Both the position numbers and the translations under genes were made by a program. DNA of 64,000 bases from Podospora pseudoanserina (taxonomy: Eukaryota; Ascomycota; Sordariomycetes; Sordariales; Podosporaceae). The stretch is taken from assembly GCF_035222485.1 (NCBI RefSeq), contig NC_085920.1, positions 5,518,001-5,582,000 on the forward strand, read 5' to 3'. Below, piece by piece: positions 46,401 through 61,491 of the stretch (position 1 is the stretch's first letter; every line of letters begins with the position of its first letter). A model generated the notes under the pieces. It searched no databases. It saw only the letters and a program-made list of their open reading frames with translations, and was not told the DNA's origin.

Positions 46401-47365
46401 CTCTTGTTGAGTTTTCTGGGCCAGCCACCACATCAGGGCATCTTCCATCGCAAACCTACATCACAGTGCAGCAGCGCGCGCACGGCATACACAACCCGAG
46501 GCGCCGTTTTCCCGTCGATGACGTCCTAATCAGGATTTTTACCACACACTGGAGCCCATCCTTTCGTCTACAGTAGGTTTCCATCAATTTCTTATGCCTG
46601 CACCCTGAGCCTTGAAAAAAGGTATGCCCAACAGCCCCGAATTGCCCCTCATTCCAAGCCTCCCCTCCCCCGACGACCCATTGCCCTGTCAGCCCGCCTC
46701 AATCCAACCCGGCCCCGCGCCCGAAACCAGCCCGCCGCCATCGACAATCATACAGACACGCAACAAACACCTCGACTAGAGCTGTCGCGTTCCAGCCGCA
46801 AAACCGCACTAAGCTATCGACTAGGTGCTGGTCTTGTGCTGATGAGGTTGGTTCACCCTCGATTTGCGCTGGGATTGGGACACTGCTGCGCTGCTGCTGC
46901 TGCTGCTGCTGCTGCTGGGAGGGGTTGCATTTTTCCGGGCTGGCTGTGAGGCATATGGTCGCTTGCTCCGCCGATGAGCATCCACCATCTTTCCCCCATC
47001 GCCAGCCAGCCGACCGGCGAGAGACCAGTCAGAAGCGCATCAAGCTTTCTGCCGCGACCTAGCCACCTGAGCTGCTCTCTCCCTACCAGACGACCCGCTC
47101 GCTGATGTTGGATCACTTTTCAAACATATTAACCTCTCATGACCCAATCTTCTGGGCAGCAAAGAGCTAACTAGAGGGCATTCTTAGACAGACATTCGAC
47201 ATCCTTTCTGTATTGAAATCATCGGGGCCCTCTTCAACTCCCGAATACCCTCTGGTTCTCCCAAGGCAATAGCATTGCCGTGCCAACCAACCGCCAGCCC
47301 AACGACCGACCCTCTTGCCTACTATTTGGCTTGGCTATCGAGTGGGAGCTTCGCGATTCCACACA
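43479..47365. other. 3.9 kb without a supported gene
   Basis: The left end is the promoter of the PTH11-like gene; the right 500-700 bases are the leader of the kinase gene. In between, frames under 140 codons occur on both strands without motifs. One of them, 45825-46100 (plus), has fairly protein-like composition but no continuation. Confidence 0.45.
46891..46917. repeat. (CTG)9 microsatellite
   Basis: Nine CTG units, noncoding, about 450 bases upstream of the kinase start codon. Confidence 0.9.
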
Positions 47366-50028
<2,663 letters not shown>

Positions 50029-51421
50029 AGCCGGATTTTGGGTAGCACTCGAGAAGACGATAATGACCAGGGCTGTTTTTTTTTTGTTGCGGGAACGATG
50101 ATGTGGTCGATATACATGAGGATAAGTATACAAAGGAGCCAACTGGGGTTTGGGGCGGGGGGGATGTGGTTTTGTCAAGCGGGGTTTGAAGAAAAAATCA
50201 GTGTCGATCGTTCTCTCTCTATCTCTGGGGTGGGTTGTGGTTGTGTATTCTGTCATGTTGTTGGTTTTTTGATGTTGTTTTTTGGCCTTAAACTCCAGCG
50301 AAATTCTGTTTGCGATTCTGACACTACTTTTGTTTTCTGTTTTGTTCTTGTCTTTATTTTTTGCTGTCCCCTCCCTTCCTTCCATGTCATGATGGGTTCT
50401 GCGGTTGATGATCTAAGGCAAGCAAAGCGCATGCATGCAGGGCAAAAAATGAATCGTTCGTTTTGGGATGTTTTATACCTTGTTGCCTTGTTGTTGTTTT
50501 GGGTAAGAAGGGAGGGAGGGGAAAGAAAGGAGGGTGACGGGGCGGGTTTAGATAGATGAGAGAACGGTTTATATTGAAGAGATGACGACCCTGTTTTTGA
50601 GACACTACTTACCTTATACAACATGCAGAAACAAGGGTTTTGATTATGTGGTGTTTTGTCTATCTGGAGTCTTTATATATACGCTGGATTTTTTTTTTGG
50701 CGTTTGTTGTAGCAAAAGGAGCTTTGTATGTTTTGCGAGGTGAGGGAGAGGGAGAGGGAGTATAACAAAATTAACGATTTTTGTTTTTGCGTGGGGGATA
50801 TGAGATGGAGTAAACACAGATGTTTGAGTGCTACCCTACCTAGATCCTGGTGAAGTTGAAGGCAAAAAGACCACCATTACGGAGCTTCTATATCACCCAC
50901 AAACCACAGCAGCATACCGTCGACAAGCCTACCCAGAAAAGGCAGCAAATGCCCTCTCGCGCTGAACAAGTGACGCGAAGCTACCCTCGAGATGGACACT
51001 TCTCAAAGCTTCCCTAACATGTAAGCAACAAAAAGACAGCATTCCCAAGAACCACACACACACACACACACACACATGATCCGCAGAAAAGACATGATGG
51101 ATAAATGCATTATTATTTACTTCCTCTCGGTTCAATCTCAAAAGTCGCAACGCCGACTGATCAACCCTTCTCCAAACTCCCAACAGGTTCTAATTTCCGT
51201 GGTTCTTCTGCCTTTACCGTCCCTGGCTTTTACTTTTTTTTTTTTTACATTATCATGAATACACAGAATCCTAACGGCCGCGACTTTATCAATTTGCTTC
51301 GCGGAAAAGGAATAAAACACCGAATGCTGTGGTAAACACATACCTACCTAGGCTGAAAATGCAGATGCGCGCCTTTGCAGCCTTTACCACCCCCACTGCC
51401 AACCTCTTTCAGACGCTCGGC
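50029..51421. other. 1.4 kb convergent 3' flanks
   Basis: Lies between the stop codons of the kinase and IWS1. AT-rich with T runs; frames are short or compositionally unlike protein. Contains the CA microsatellite listed separately. Confidence 0.55.
51053..51076. repeat. (CA)12 microsatellite
   Basis: Twelve uninterrupted CA units in the convergent intergenic region. Confidence 0.9.
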
Positions 51422-52833
51422 CTAAGCCTTCCTCCCCTTATTCTTCTGCGTCATCTTCCTAAACGCCTCTATGCCACCAGCACCAATGGGCCTGTGTTCG
51501 CTCGACCGAGCTGACCCATCGTATGTGCTGCGTGGAGCAATAGTGTAGCTGGTAGGCAGACCAGCAGGTTGCGCGCGGTTGGTCTTGGTCTCGGGCGCAA
51601 GAAGTCTCTCGCGCTCGAGCTCGAACCGGGACTTATTGCCGGCTGGTCGCTGGGTAAGCGTAATCTGGGAGCTACCCATCGCTGTTTCTTGACGCTGAGC
51701 CATTTTGGCCGCACTGTTTAAGCAGAACGTTAGTAGTGTTTTGACACAGACTATTTGGATGAATACGTACGCAATGTCAAAGTCACGAGTCTCGATTTGG
51801 CGTTTCTTGTAATCATCAGTCCTCTTCAGAATCGGACGACTCCATTCACCCACAAGACGCTCTGCAATGCGCTTGATGCCAATCTCGGGTCGCTTGCTTT
51901 TGGTGTAAAAGTAAACTACCTTGCCAATGCCGCTGCTGAGAAGCACCTCTTTGTTGACTGGAAGCTTGGTGAGAGCGTTGAAGATGTCGCGCTGAATATT
52001 GTAAGCGGGGAGACTGCCGTCGTTCAGGGGCTCCAAGAAGTATTTGACAGCCTGGAGGAAATTGGTTTCAGGGTCGAGAATGGAATCTTGAACGGCTGTC
52101 CGGTTGAGAAGCGCTGTGACTTGAGGGAGAAGTTGAAGCTTGTGGGTGGCCGCAATGCCATCCTCACGGGCTTTGTTGTCAGCCACACAGGCGTTTTCCA
52201 TGGCGACTTTGAGATTGGCAATTTGTTCATCGATTTCGTCCTCAAGATCCTGGACATGCGAGTTAGACACAGAGATAGGGCTGACGTCACCAAGTCAACA
52301 AGAAGCAAACATACGATATCATCCTTCTTACGTCTCCGTTTGGTGGTGGGTTTGAGAGCGGCGTCCATGGCACGCTCGAGTGCCCGACGCCGCCTCTCCT
52401 CTGGTGTGAGATTCTCCTCTGGAATCTCTTCTTGCCTGGGAGCCTCCTTCTTGCCCGATCGGCGGCCCGATTCACCTGCGCGCGCCTTGCGCGGTCGACG
52501 GTCACCATCCTCGATAATGTCATTCGCATCCAGGTCATCATCATCCTCTCCTCTTGTCCGCTTCTTTGGCCTACGGCCTTCTTTAGGTTTCTTGTTGGTC
52601 TCGCTGTCGGTGATCTTCCTTCTGCTGGCTTTAAGTCCCTTGGTAATATTCTCGTCGATGATAATGTTGGACGTCTGTCTCTTCTCCATGTCGGGTTCAT
52701 AGTGCTCGAACTCGCCTTCGTCGATTTCGGAAAGAATGTCATCGGACTCGTTGCCCGCATCACCGGCGCCATCGTGCGAGTCCACGGAGGCGTCATCCCT
52801 GCGCTCCTGGGGCGGAGAGCCAGCGTCAGACAT
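51422..52833 (-). CDS. IWS1: Transcription elongation factor IWS1 (Spn1)
   Basis: Exons 52833-52315, 52249-51771 and 51713-51422 (introns 65 and 57 nt), total 1290 nt and 429 residues. Iws1/Spn1 binds Spt6 and travels with RNA polymerase II, with roles in mRNA processing and histone modification. The N-terminal 150 residues are acidic and disordered with DDILSEIDEGEFEHYEP. After a basic PTTKRRRKKDD patch comes the TFIIS N-terminal (LW) domain: DEIDEQIANLKVAMENA, KLQLLPQVTALLNR, FLEPLNDGSLPAYNIQRDIF, LLSSGIGKVVYFY and AERLVGEWSRPI. The C-terminal tail with RPAGNKSRFELERERL and final TQKNKGRKA is conserved in fungi. The gene is complete. The 57-nt second intron is a multiple of three without a stop, so retention would be silent to frame. 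Confidence 0.95.
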
Positions 52834-53800
52834 GGTGCTGTATTGTGAGATGTGTGGAAGGAGTCGGTCGCAAAGACGCAGTCAAGAATTGGCAAGGCTG
52901 AATGAAGGGAAGTTCGATGGTTGATTTGTCTTTTGCGATGGCAAATTTTCGGTGCAAGCGTCAAGCATCAAAAATAGTCTTCGAAAACCCACAGGAAGAG
53001 CCTTTGTAATAGATAATCTGGCGACGATGGAAATGCTGGCGATGGTGCTTGGATTCGGAAAAAGGTGGACGACCTGATCACGGTTTATCGACAGCCAGGC
53101 AACTTTGAGAGTGGCCGACGTGATGAAAGGCGTCCCAGGCGCAGGGAACCGTGCAACAAGTCGGCCGGAGTTTTCCCGTGGGACTTCGCTGGGGTGGTTG
53201 TTATCCAGGCCCACGGTCCCCACTTGCAAGTCATCAAACACTTGCCACACTTTCAACAGCCAAAAGTCGTAACTTTATCGGGGTTAAACGTAAAAAGACG
53301 GTTTAAATTGGGAGAGAAGTGCGTGTAGCGTAAAGCGCTATTTAGATTGATCAATATCGATTTATCTGCTCAAAAAAAGGCTGTTGAGTTTGGCATTGTG
53401 AAGATTTTAGACGGCCCGTGTGTTTTTAAGATGACTGTGAGCCTTGGTTGGTGGGTGTAAGCCTTGGCATGGACCTGGATAACGAACAGCCTTCGCTGTT
53501 GAAAGACACAGCTGGAGGTGGAGACGGAACAGGCCAGGGCTGACCTGATGTGGGCCGTTCCAGAAAAGTCCAGCTTATTTGCCAGTATTTACATTCGCAG
53601 GCTTCCTTTTGTATTGGTTGCCACTGACAACAGCAATCCTCCATCAAGCTCTCTACCTCCCGTCCCAAGAAACATTGTGAAAGAGTGCGCCGCCCATCTC
53701 TCCACACTCCACCGGCTGCCCCGAAACTCTATGCGATCACAACACGAAGTCTGTTTTACTGCCCAACGGTTTTCACTTGTCTGCGACCGCATCTTGCACC
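52834..53800. promoter_or_regulatory. Divergent promoter region IWS1 / BRR6-like
   Basis: The two start codons face apart across 967 bases. No gene inside. AT-rich tract near 53.3-53.4 kb. Confidence 0.55.
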
Positions 53801-55465
53801 ATGGACCACCGAGGGACGGAAGGCCTCATGGACTGGGAGCCAGAACGCAAGCATGCTATTGACCCCTCCAGTCCCTTCGCAGCTCTGCCCAAAAAGTTCA
53901 CCCTCTGTAAGTTCTCCTCCATTGCTCTCGCACTACCCCGCCTGCAAAACAATAATAACCTTGCCGGCTACATGCCAACACATCAATTTTCACCTTTTTA
54001 TACAAGCCCTTCAGCGTCAACACGATGGCATCAACTGACCGCGCGCCTTTCCCTATAGCTTCATTTGAAACACCCGTCTCACGATTCAGCAAAGTCAGCA
54101 ATGACCCATTCGCGAGCGCGGTGCGCAAGAGCTCACCACTCAAACAAGACCACCCGGCCCCCCCACATGCCTCATTCTTTTCACCGCAGCTACAGAACAA
54201 ACCATCAGGCCCCGCGTTTCGGAATCCAGCGTTCACCACACCGCAGAAACGCTTCGAGGATGTACCAATGTCCGAAGTTTCTGACGCCGAATCAAGTCCC
54301 GCTATGACCGACACTTCGATTTTGCCAGCCGACACGCCAGACATTGAACACATCGGGATGAAGTCCGCTGCAACCCCCTCACCCATCAAACTGATGTGGA
54401 ACCGGAACCTGGATCGGAATCGAACTGCCGGAAAGGGGGAGCTCCCTAAATCTGGAGCTCGTGATAAGGTCAGGAAGAGGAAAAGGCTTTTCGGCGACAA
54501 AGATGTCGGCAGTGTGAGGTCCCGCCTCGCCCACGACTCGGATGACTCAGATAGCGATATTCCAGAGAGCTCCAAGGCGCTGGTGACGAGTTCAAAACAG
54601 AAGAGGGATAAGAAACGAGGCTGGTTGAGCAAGTTCCTCGCGACTCTGAGCGACAACCCCAATGCGCCAGCTATTCTGTCCAGGTGGTTGCAACTTGGGG
54701 CAAATATCCTTCTCATGTGCCTTGCATTCATCATTGTCTTCGAAATGATCAAGCAAGTGCGGTCAGATTTATCGCGCGAGGCTGACAAGGCTATAGCGGC
54801 ATTGCAACAGGAGATCAGGCAATGTGCAGAGCAGTTCACCCAGAATGCTTGCTCGCCCAAGGCAACTCGCGCACCTTATATGGAAACGGTGTGCACCCAA
54901 TGGGAAATATGCATGCAACAGGACCCTCACGGCATTGCAACCACCAATATCTCGGTCCGCAAGGTAGCTGAGATCCTCAACGAGTTTGTTGGCGTTATAT
55001 CCTACAAGACCTGGGTAAGTTTCTGTTGCTTTCGCTTTGCTGGGCCCACGTGCTCTAACATGTTGGTACCAGGCCTTCCTTCTTACAATATTCCTCGCCA
55101 CCCTTCTTGCTACCAACATGGGCTTTGGTCGTCTTCGGGACACTGGCTCGTTTCAACATCCCCGTGCACCGGCACCTGCGCCCCCACTACAGTCACCTCC
55201 AGCTATGGCTCCGATGCTTCCAGTCTCGTCGGATGGCTTTTTCTGGGCGCCTGTCGGTATGACACCCAAGAGTGTACGGAAACAACTTCTCAGCGAAGAA
55301 ACAGAGACAGAGACCGATAGCACCCCGATGATGAGAGCCATCATGCCGCCACAAACCCCATCAATGAGGAGGAGTCCCAGCAAAGAGTACCGAGATAGGG
55401 AGCGAGAAAGAGACAGAAGTCCGTCCAAGGGCTTCAGACAAAGGAGCCCCAGCAAGAACTACTGA
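53801..55465 (+). CDS. BRL1: BRR6/BRL1-family nuclear envelope protein
   Basis: Exons 53801-53906, 54059-55014 and 55073-55465, total 1455 nt and 484 residues. Brr6 and Brl1 are integral nuclear-envelope proteins needed for nuclear pore assembly and membrane lipid balance. The conserved module spans about residues 240-365: helix 1 (ILLMCLAFIIVFEMI), a lumenal loop with four cysteines (RQC, NAC, VC and EIC) that form two disulphides, and helix 2 (AFLLTIFLATLLATNMGF). This matches the di-sulphide-bridge nucleocytoplasmic transport domain (PF10104). The N-terminal 200 residues are disordered with basic KVRKRKR. The C-terminus has three RSPSK repeats, like RS sequences. BRR6 versus BRL1 cannot be separated, since filamentous fungi usually have one member; the symbol is a choice. 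Confidence 0.9.
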
Positions 55466-57113
55466 ACGAACAACACACCGGTTTCTTTTGTTTATTTTCG
55501 CCATTGAGTTTCTGATAAGTGCTGGCAATTGCTGCCACGACCGTGTCACTGCATGTACTTATTCTCTTTTTGTTCTCATCTTATTCTGCTTTCATAGGCA
55601 CTTTGGGAGCACGGAGTCGGCTTGGTATGTGGGTTGGTTGGACTGGTTACGTTGGCGTTGAGCAGGCGTGCTCTAGTGGGGGTATTCGACATAATTTAAT
55701 TCTGTCCCTTATACAATGCACTTTTATGACAAGTCATTGTGCTCGGATGCTGGCTCCGGATGCGGCCTCTATCCACGCCTCCTAGGCTTCCTAGTCGAGA
55801 CTATGTCCGTCCTTATGAAGTTCCAGATTTTTGCGCCCGCTTACCAGCACTCTGAAAGCTTGAAGTCTAGCTTCAAGTCGATGGGTGTGTACTAATCCCC
55901 ACCATTCTGGGAGCTGACATGATGCCAAATTGAAGGTCCCACAGCGGGCCGGACTCGCTGGCACCCCGATTGGTAGATTGAGGTTGAAATGACGATTGCC
56001 CATAACGTCACTTACACACAATATCGAAAGCCTAGATCTGACGCCTTACTATTCGAGAAGATTTGAGACGTTGAGGCGCAGTTCTTACCAATATTTCAGA
56101 GCCAGTAATTCCAGTGTGCATTTCTCTTCTCGAACCCCGTTCCGTTTCCGGAATGTAGCAGCGAACCCGGAAGCAAGACAGCTAATCACCGATTTTCAAG
56201 AAAAAGGGGCGGTTCATTTTTGACATGCAGCGTCGCTTTGAAGTCACTCCAGACGCTGACTGGCTGCAACAGGACGATTTGCTTGGACCAGATATCTTAC
56301 CGTAACCGCCGTGCCAATTGCTATGTAATTTGGATATGGTGTATACTTGGATATAAACAATCTATGCAGAGGCAGCATTGGTCTATCATTGCCATGTATG
56401 CCACTGTAGATATCATAATGCAAGAAACCTCTTTCATCTTTACGTTGATCCTGACAGAAGATATAGTCACCCCCACATGTTTGTGGGATGGTGGTCCTAG
56501 CTCCCTGGGGTGTGGGGCCGCCTTTCAAGGTTGGACCTTTAATTATTCTGGTTTTTCGACCATGATCCATCCAAGCTTTTTGCCGGCCGGTTTCTTAAGG
56601 ACGCGGTCGTCGAGCTGCCCAAATTGCCATCATACAAGACGCAGCACTGCGAGGAGCCCCAGGCAAGCCCGAGCGCGCATTGCGTGTCGTTTGAGTTTGG
56701 CTTTCGACTCCCCTTCTCTATATTTTCCCCACGAGGCGTCCCATAGCCACCCAGCCCTTCGAACTGCCCCAACTGGCCTATCCGGCATGAGCATTTCCCA
56801 CCTGTCCTCTTCACATTCCCTCTCACCCGTCCAGTTCCAGCACGTACGGGATTCCTTCACGACGCAGACCTGTCCGGACAGCCCTCGACCCATACGATAG
56901 GAACTTGGAAGAAGTAGGAGTCATCAGTCCACATTTGACGCGCGCTCTTGCACAGTCCGATGGTCCAAGAGCTCTGCCCCCGCCACTCGGAATCTGCACA
57001 ACTAGTGTTCCCAGTTGTTAAGCATGTTGGCGCACATTACCGTAGCCTTTCCAGAGATATTACCTTGCTGGCTCCGTGAGGTGGAGAGACAACAATCATA
57101 GACGAGGGTCGCC
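55466..57113. other. 1.65 kb without a supported gene
   Basis: The 3' flank of the BRR6-like gene, then the promoter and leader of the Zn2Cys6 gene. A 226-codon frame at 56220-56900 (plus) has no motifs and mixed composition, and its low-complexity second half looks noncoding. Confidence 0.5.
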
Positions 57114-59875
57114 ATGGATCCAATGGACGAAGACCCGGACGGTGGCCACCCCGGGCCCTCGCTGCCACCGCCCACGCCCGGTGGGACCAACCCTGCGCCA
57201 GCCCATAGTTCGTCGTCGGCTGCTACTCCATCGTCCGTCTCGGCGGTTGGTCCTGCTTCTCAGCACTCCGGCGTGTCCAAGAGGAGGAGAGGTCTTGGGG
57301 TTGTGACACCGAATGCTTGCACCGAATGTCGCAAGAAGCGTGCAAAGGTTTGTGCTTCCAACTAACAATCGTCGTCCTATAGGTCCTGGCCCCTAAACTG
57401 ACTGTTGATGTCACCACCTAGTGCGACGGACAGAGACCATGCGGTCGATGTAAAACTCAGAAGGACGTGGAGTGTATATATGAGATCCCGGTCCGACAGT
57501 CCAAGGAGAACCTTCGAAACGAAATAGAACAGCTCCGGAAGGCGCAGCGCTGCAACGACAAGGTCTTCACGGCTCTCACCCGAAGCGACCACTGGGAAGA
57601 TGTTCTCAAGCGGCTGCGAAATGGCCAAAGTGTGGAAGACGTGTCCGAATGGCTGCATAGTCTTCACTCCCAGCAAGGGGCTGGCGCGCTTCCTCCCATC
57701 AGCCGCATCATGGGCTCTGCGGGCGTTGGCTACGGCAGCGTGCCTCCGCGCGGACTGACTGGGTTTCCCGCTGGACCGTCGACCGGTTACATGCCGTTAT
57801 CTTCCGCGTACCATGCTGCTAGCCCGGTGTCCAGCCATGCCCCGTATAGCACTCAGCCTGAAGACCACCAGAGTCCTTGGGGCGGTCATTTTTCAACCCA
57901 AAGCCACACTACCCGCAGTGATTCGGCCCCAGAGATAATGAACTGGAGCTCTTCGGATACAATTCGACCGCCTCACCACTCCCGAGTAGGGTCGTGGATT
58001 GAAAGCCAGGGCACTGCTCCTCCTAATCCTGCTCGATTTCGGGGACTGGATAGCGTCTTGGTTCCCGACTTTGAAGGGATACGGGTCCCGACGGCAACAT
58101 GGACCAACATAACATCAGACCCAGCCCTTGTTCAGCATCTCCTGGCGCTGTACTTTTGCTGGGAATATCCCACCTTTGCGTCACTGAGCAAGGAGCATTT
58201 TCTGCGGGATTTCACCGACGGCCGGCCAAGATTCTGTTCCTCCATTCTTGTGAACGCGCTGCTTGCACTTGGGTGCAGATTCTCGAGCAAACCAAACACT
58301 CGGTCCAACCCAGATGATCCCTACACATCTGGAGATCACTTCTTCAAAGAGTGTCAGCGCCTTTTTCATCTGGAAACTGACCACCACAGTTTAACGACCA
58401 TCCAGGCCCTTGGAATAATGTCCATCAGAGAGGCCAGCTGCGGGAGGGACTCGGAAAGTTGGTATTACGCTGGCCAGAGCATTCGTCTGGCTATTGAGAT
58501 GGGGCTTCATCGAGTGGAAGACGACGGCAAAGATGACGACCTGGCTGCTGTCCAAGCAGCCACATTCTGGGGGGCGTTTGCCCTGGACCAGTAAGAAATC
58601 ATTTCCACTTGTTGTTTTGCTTTTCACCCCTTTAGGAAAACTAACGTCACATTCAGCGCATGGTCTTTGGCGACTGGAACTCTGCCTCAATGCTCCTGCT
58701 TTCCACGGCTCCCGCCAAAACCCGCGATTATAGACGACATTGAGGCCTCTCTGTGGATTCCCTATACAGATGATGGTAAGGGGATCACCATACCCGGACC
58801 ACCAACAACCGATGGAAGGCTAAACTCAACATCAGGCACACCGCTCGAGAGGTCGTGTGAGCAGCCCTCGAATGTACGGTCGGTCTACAAATGTTTCTGC
58901 GAGCTCAGTGAGCTTGTTCATCAATCCCTGTACATTATGCATTCCCCTGGGCGGCCACTCACCAGCAAAGACCTGCTTGCTATTTACACGCAGTATTTGG
59001 ACTGGTACGATCGAATACCGGAGGTTCTCCGCCTGGGCCACAACTTCACCCCGGCGGTCTTGTTTGCCCAGTACGTTTTCTTGTTGGTCTTTTGCGTCAA
59101 CTTTTGGATTCTTGCTCATACGGTTCTGTTTGGCAGCATGTACTACCATTTTGCCATTCTACTTCTGTTCCGGCCATTGATCAGGCTTCGTATCATTGGC
59201 TCGGGGGTCTCTCCCCGGGATGTGTGCTCCCAAGCATCAGACGCCATTTCTGGCCTTCTGCGCTCATACTCGCAGCTGTACACGCTGAGACGAACACCGT
59301 CATTTGTTCCCTACTTTGTACTTACCTCGTCAATCATGCATCTTGCCATTGGAGCGGCACGGTCAGAGGAGAGAAACAGGGCCCCTAAGGCCGGTGGCGA
59401 TCCTACCCAGTCTCTCGAGAGAGCGGCACAAATAGATCCCCGTGTTGCTGATGCGCTCAGCCGCGGTATTGCTGACCTGACAGAGATGGCACCATGTCAT
59501 CATTTTGCAGAACAAGCTCTCAACATTCTCCGGTTTCTTGCCAAAAAGTGGGACATCAATGTGGACATACAAGTTGCTAAAGGGGAAGCGAATGTGAGCG
59601 CGGAACCAGAGATGATCGATTCAGCAACTCGCCCATCAACAAGCAGCCTCAACTTTTTTGCCCCCAACTTCGCCAAGTCTGACTTCAACTGCACGTGGGG
59701 CGAAGGCGACGGAACGGCACCCGGAACAGGGAAGGGACAAGAGGGCAAACCGGCGGGCGCCGAGAGTATATCCAGTAGCATGGAGAATCCTCTGTTCTGG
59801 CCCTTTCCAATGCAAGGCCGTCCGATGTTGGCCAGCGGGAAGGAATTGGAGGAGGCAGGCTTCGAGCTGCTGTAA
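57114..59875 (+). CDS. Zn2Cys6 transcription factor, NirA/NIT4-like
   Basis: Exons 57114-57347, 57422-58590, 58657-59070 and 59137-59875, total 2556 nt and 851 residues. The zinc cluster is complete: Cys69, 72, 79, 85, 88 and 96 (CTECRKKRAK-CDGQRP-CGRC). Intron 1 falls just before the third cysteine, a common position in this class. A coiled-coil linker with PVRQSKENLRNEIEQLRKAQ follows at about 100-125; this is typical of proteins annotated as NirA-like. The fungal_trans middle-homology region spans about 290-620, with SILVNALLALGCRFSSKP, WYYAGQSIRLAIEMGLHRV and FWGAFALD followed by MYYHFAILLLFRPL. The 66-nt third intron keeps frame and has no stop, so a naive reading wrongly includes YVFLLVFC. 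A nitrate target is possible by similarity only; no nitrate-assimilation gene is in this window. Confidence 0.9.
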
Positions 59876-61491
59876 CAGCACACCTGTGACTTTGCTGATA
59901 AGTCATAGGTCACAAGGCCTCTTGAGCTTGAGATCAGTATGTCCGAACAACGGAAATGGGATGGTCCAGACGTGACTTGTGGAACTTGTGTGGGATTTTT
60001 GAAGCATCGGTTGTCATTGCTGTGCGGCATTCAAGGCAAAATGTCCGGATGGCACAGCGTTGGGCTTACGACAAGATACCCCGATATACACTAATAACAA
60101 AATATGAGAAACAAGACATCGCCTGTCCCTCTCCCGTCTTTGCTGTGGATCCGTCCATACCCATTCCCAGGAGTCCTAAGAGCCGCAAATAATGGTTCCA
60201 TTCTCTCCCGTTCCCCGCTTCCTTCCGGGTGGAAGGTTTGGGCTGGCCCGGCAGGCTCGGTGATGTTATCCAGTCGTCTTTCGCTCCCAAGAAACACCAC
60301 CCGCTGCTGGGGCACGGCTCACAGCTGATACGGAGAGAAGAGGCGGATGCAGCTTGTCCGAGTCAGCACACAATAGGAAGCTGCTGGCTCGGAGGTGGCT
60401 TAAGTCTAGAGGTAAGGCAATGCACAGGCCGGTCCAAGTTGATCGAGTTTCATTCTTTTCTTCTTCCACGATACCGGGCCCAGGCTTGGTCGCACCGGAG
60501 GGGCCCGCGACGTTGTCGTTATTACACCCACATTAGCAGCCCCTTAGCCCCCCTGCCTACACGTGGTGTCTGGGGTCTGATGAAAATCTCTTTGAGCCGT
60601 GAGGGGGGACAGCAGGTTCTCGATGCTGGGCGTGATGATGGGATGGATGTGTGGAGAGATATGAGACTCTCGGGACAACCCTTCGCAACCCCCTTCTAAT
60701 AAGTGTCGTCGTCGAGGGGAAGCGAGACCCGAGGGGCAAACAATGGACGAGGGGAGCCAACATCCCCACACGCGTGGTGATTGGATGACAGGCTGCAGGC
60801 TTGGTGTTTCGAAACGCCAGAACCAGCAGCTTCCATGGTGCGGTGTTGCCTCCGGGGGTCGTTTCAGGTGGTCAGCCCCTCCAAACGCTTCCCCAATCAG
60901 AAAGGCTTGTCTTTGCTGAAGAAGCTTGGGCGAGCACTTGCCCTACGATCTCCCGCACCCTGTCCTGTCTGTCTCTTTTTTCGCTGCCAGGTGTGCGGCC
61001 CAATGCCTGCTCGAGGTGTCCTTTTTGCTGCTTGACTGGCGTGGTTGCCATTGCTTGTTCTCACAGTGTTATTTTTTTCCCCTTCCTGCTTCCATTTTGT
61101 TGCTCCCCCGATGCGTCGGTGCCTCCGCCCAGACCAATTCCACCCCCCTGGTCCCTGTCTTGTTGGTTAGAGTTGCACCATCCGATTTCCCTATTCCTAT
61201 CAACACAAGACAAGAGCTCGAAGCTCATCCCCTCCTCGTATTATATCCTCCAGTCTCCCGCCAGGCACGCGCGCCTTGTCGGCTTGATCACCTTTTTTTC
61301 CCTCCTTTTCGCGAAATCTTGCAATTGGCAGCTGCCATGACGGCCTGGTAGACCGGCCGCTTCTCTTCTTCCCACGTTTACCTTTACGCGTCTTCAATTC
61401 GAATTGTTTTCCTTGCCTTCTGAGCTCAGTTATTTCCTTACGTTTCAATTCCTGCCTTAACTACAGCTTTTTCATCTGATTATCTTTCTTG
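59876..61491. other. 1.6 kb promoter and leader of the C2H2 gene
   Basis: No supported gene. From about 61.0 kb to the start codon the plus strand is pyrimidine-rich, as in long transcribed leaders of fungal regulatory genes. Short upstream reading frames occur, for example near 61337. Confidence 0.5.

Noticed and set aside
56220-56900. 226-codon plus-strand frame
   Set aside because: Second half is Ser/Arg/Pro low complexity, no family similarity recognised, no transcript signals apparent.
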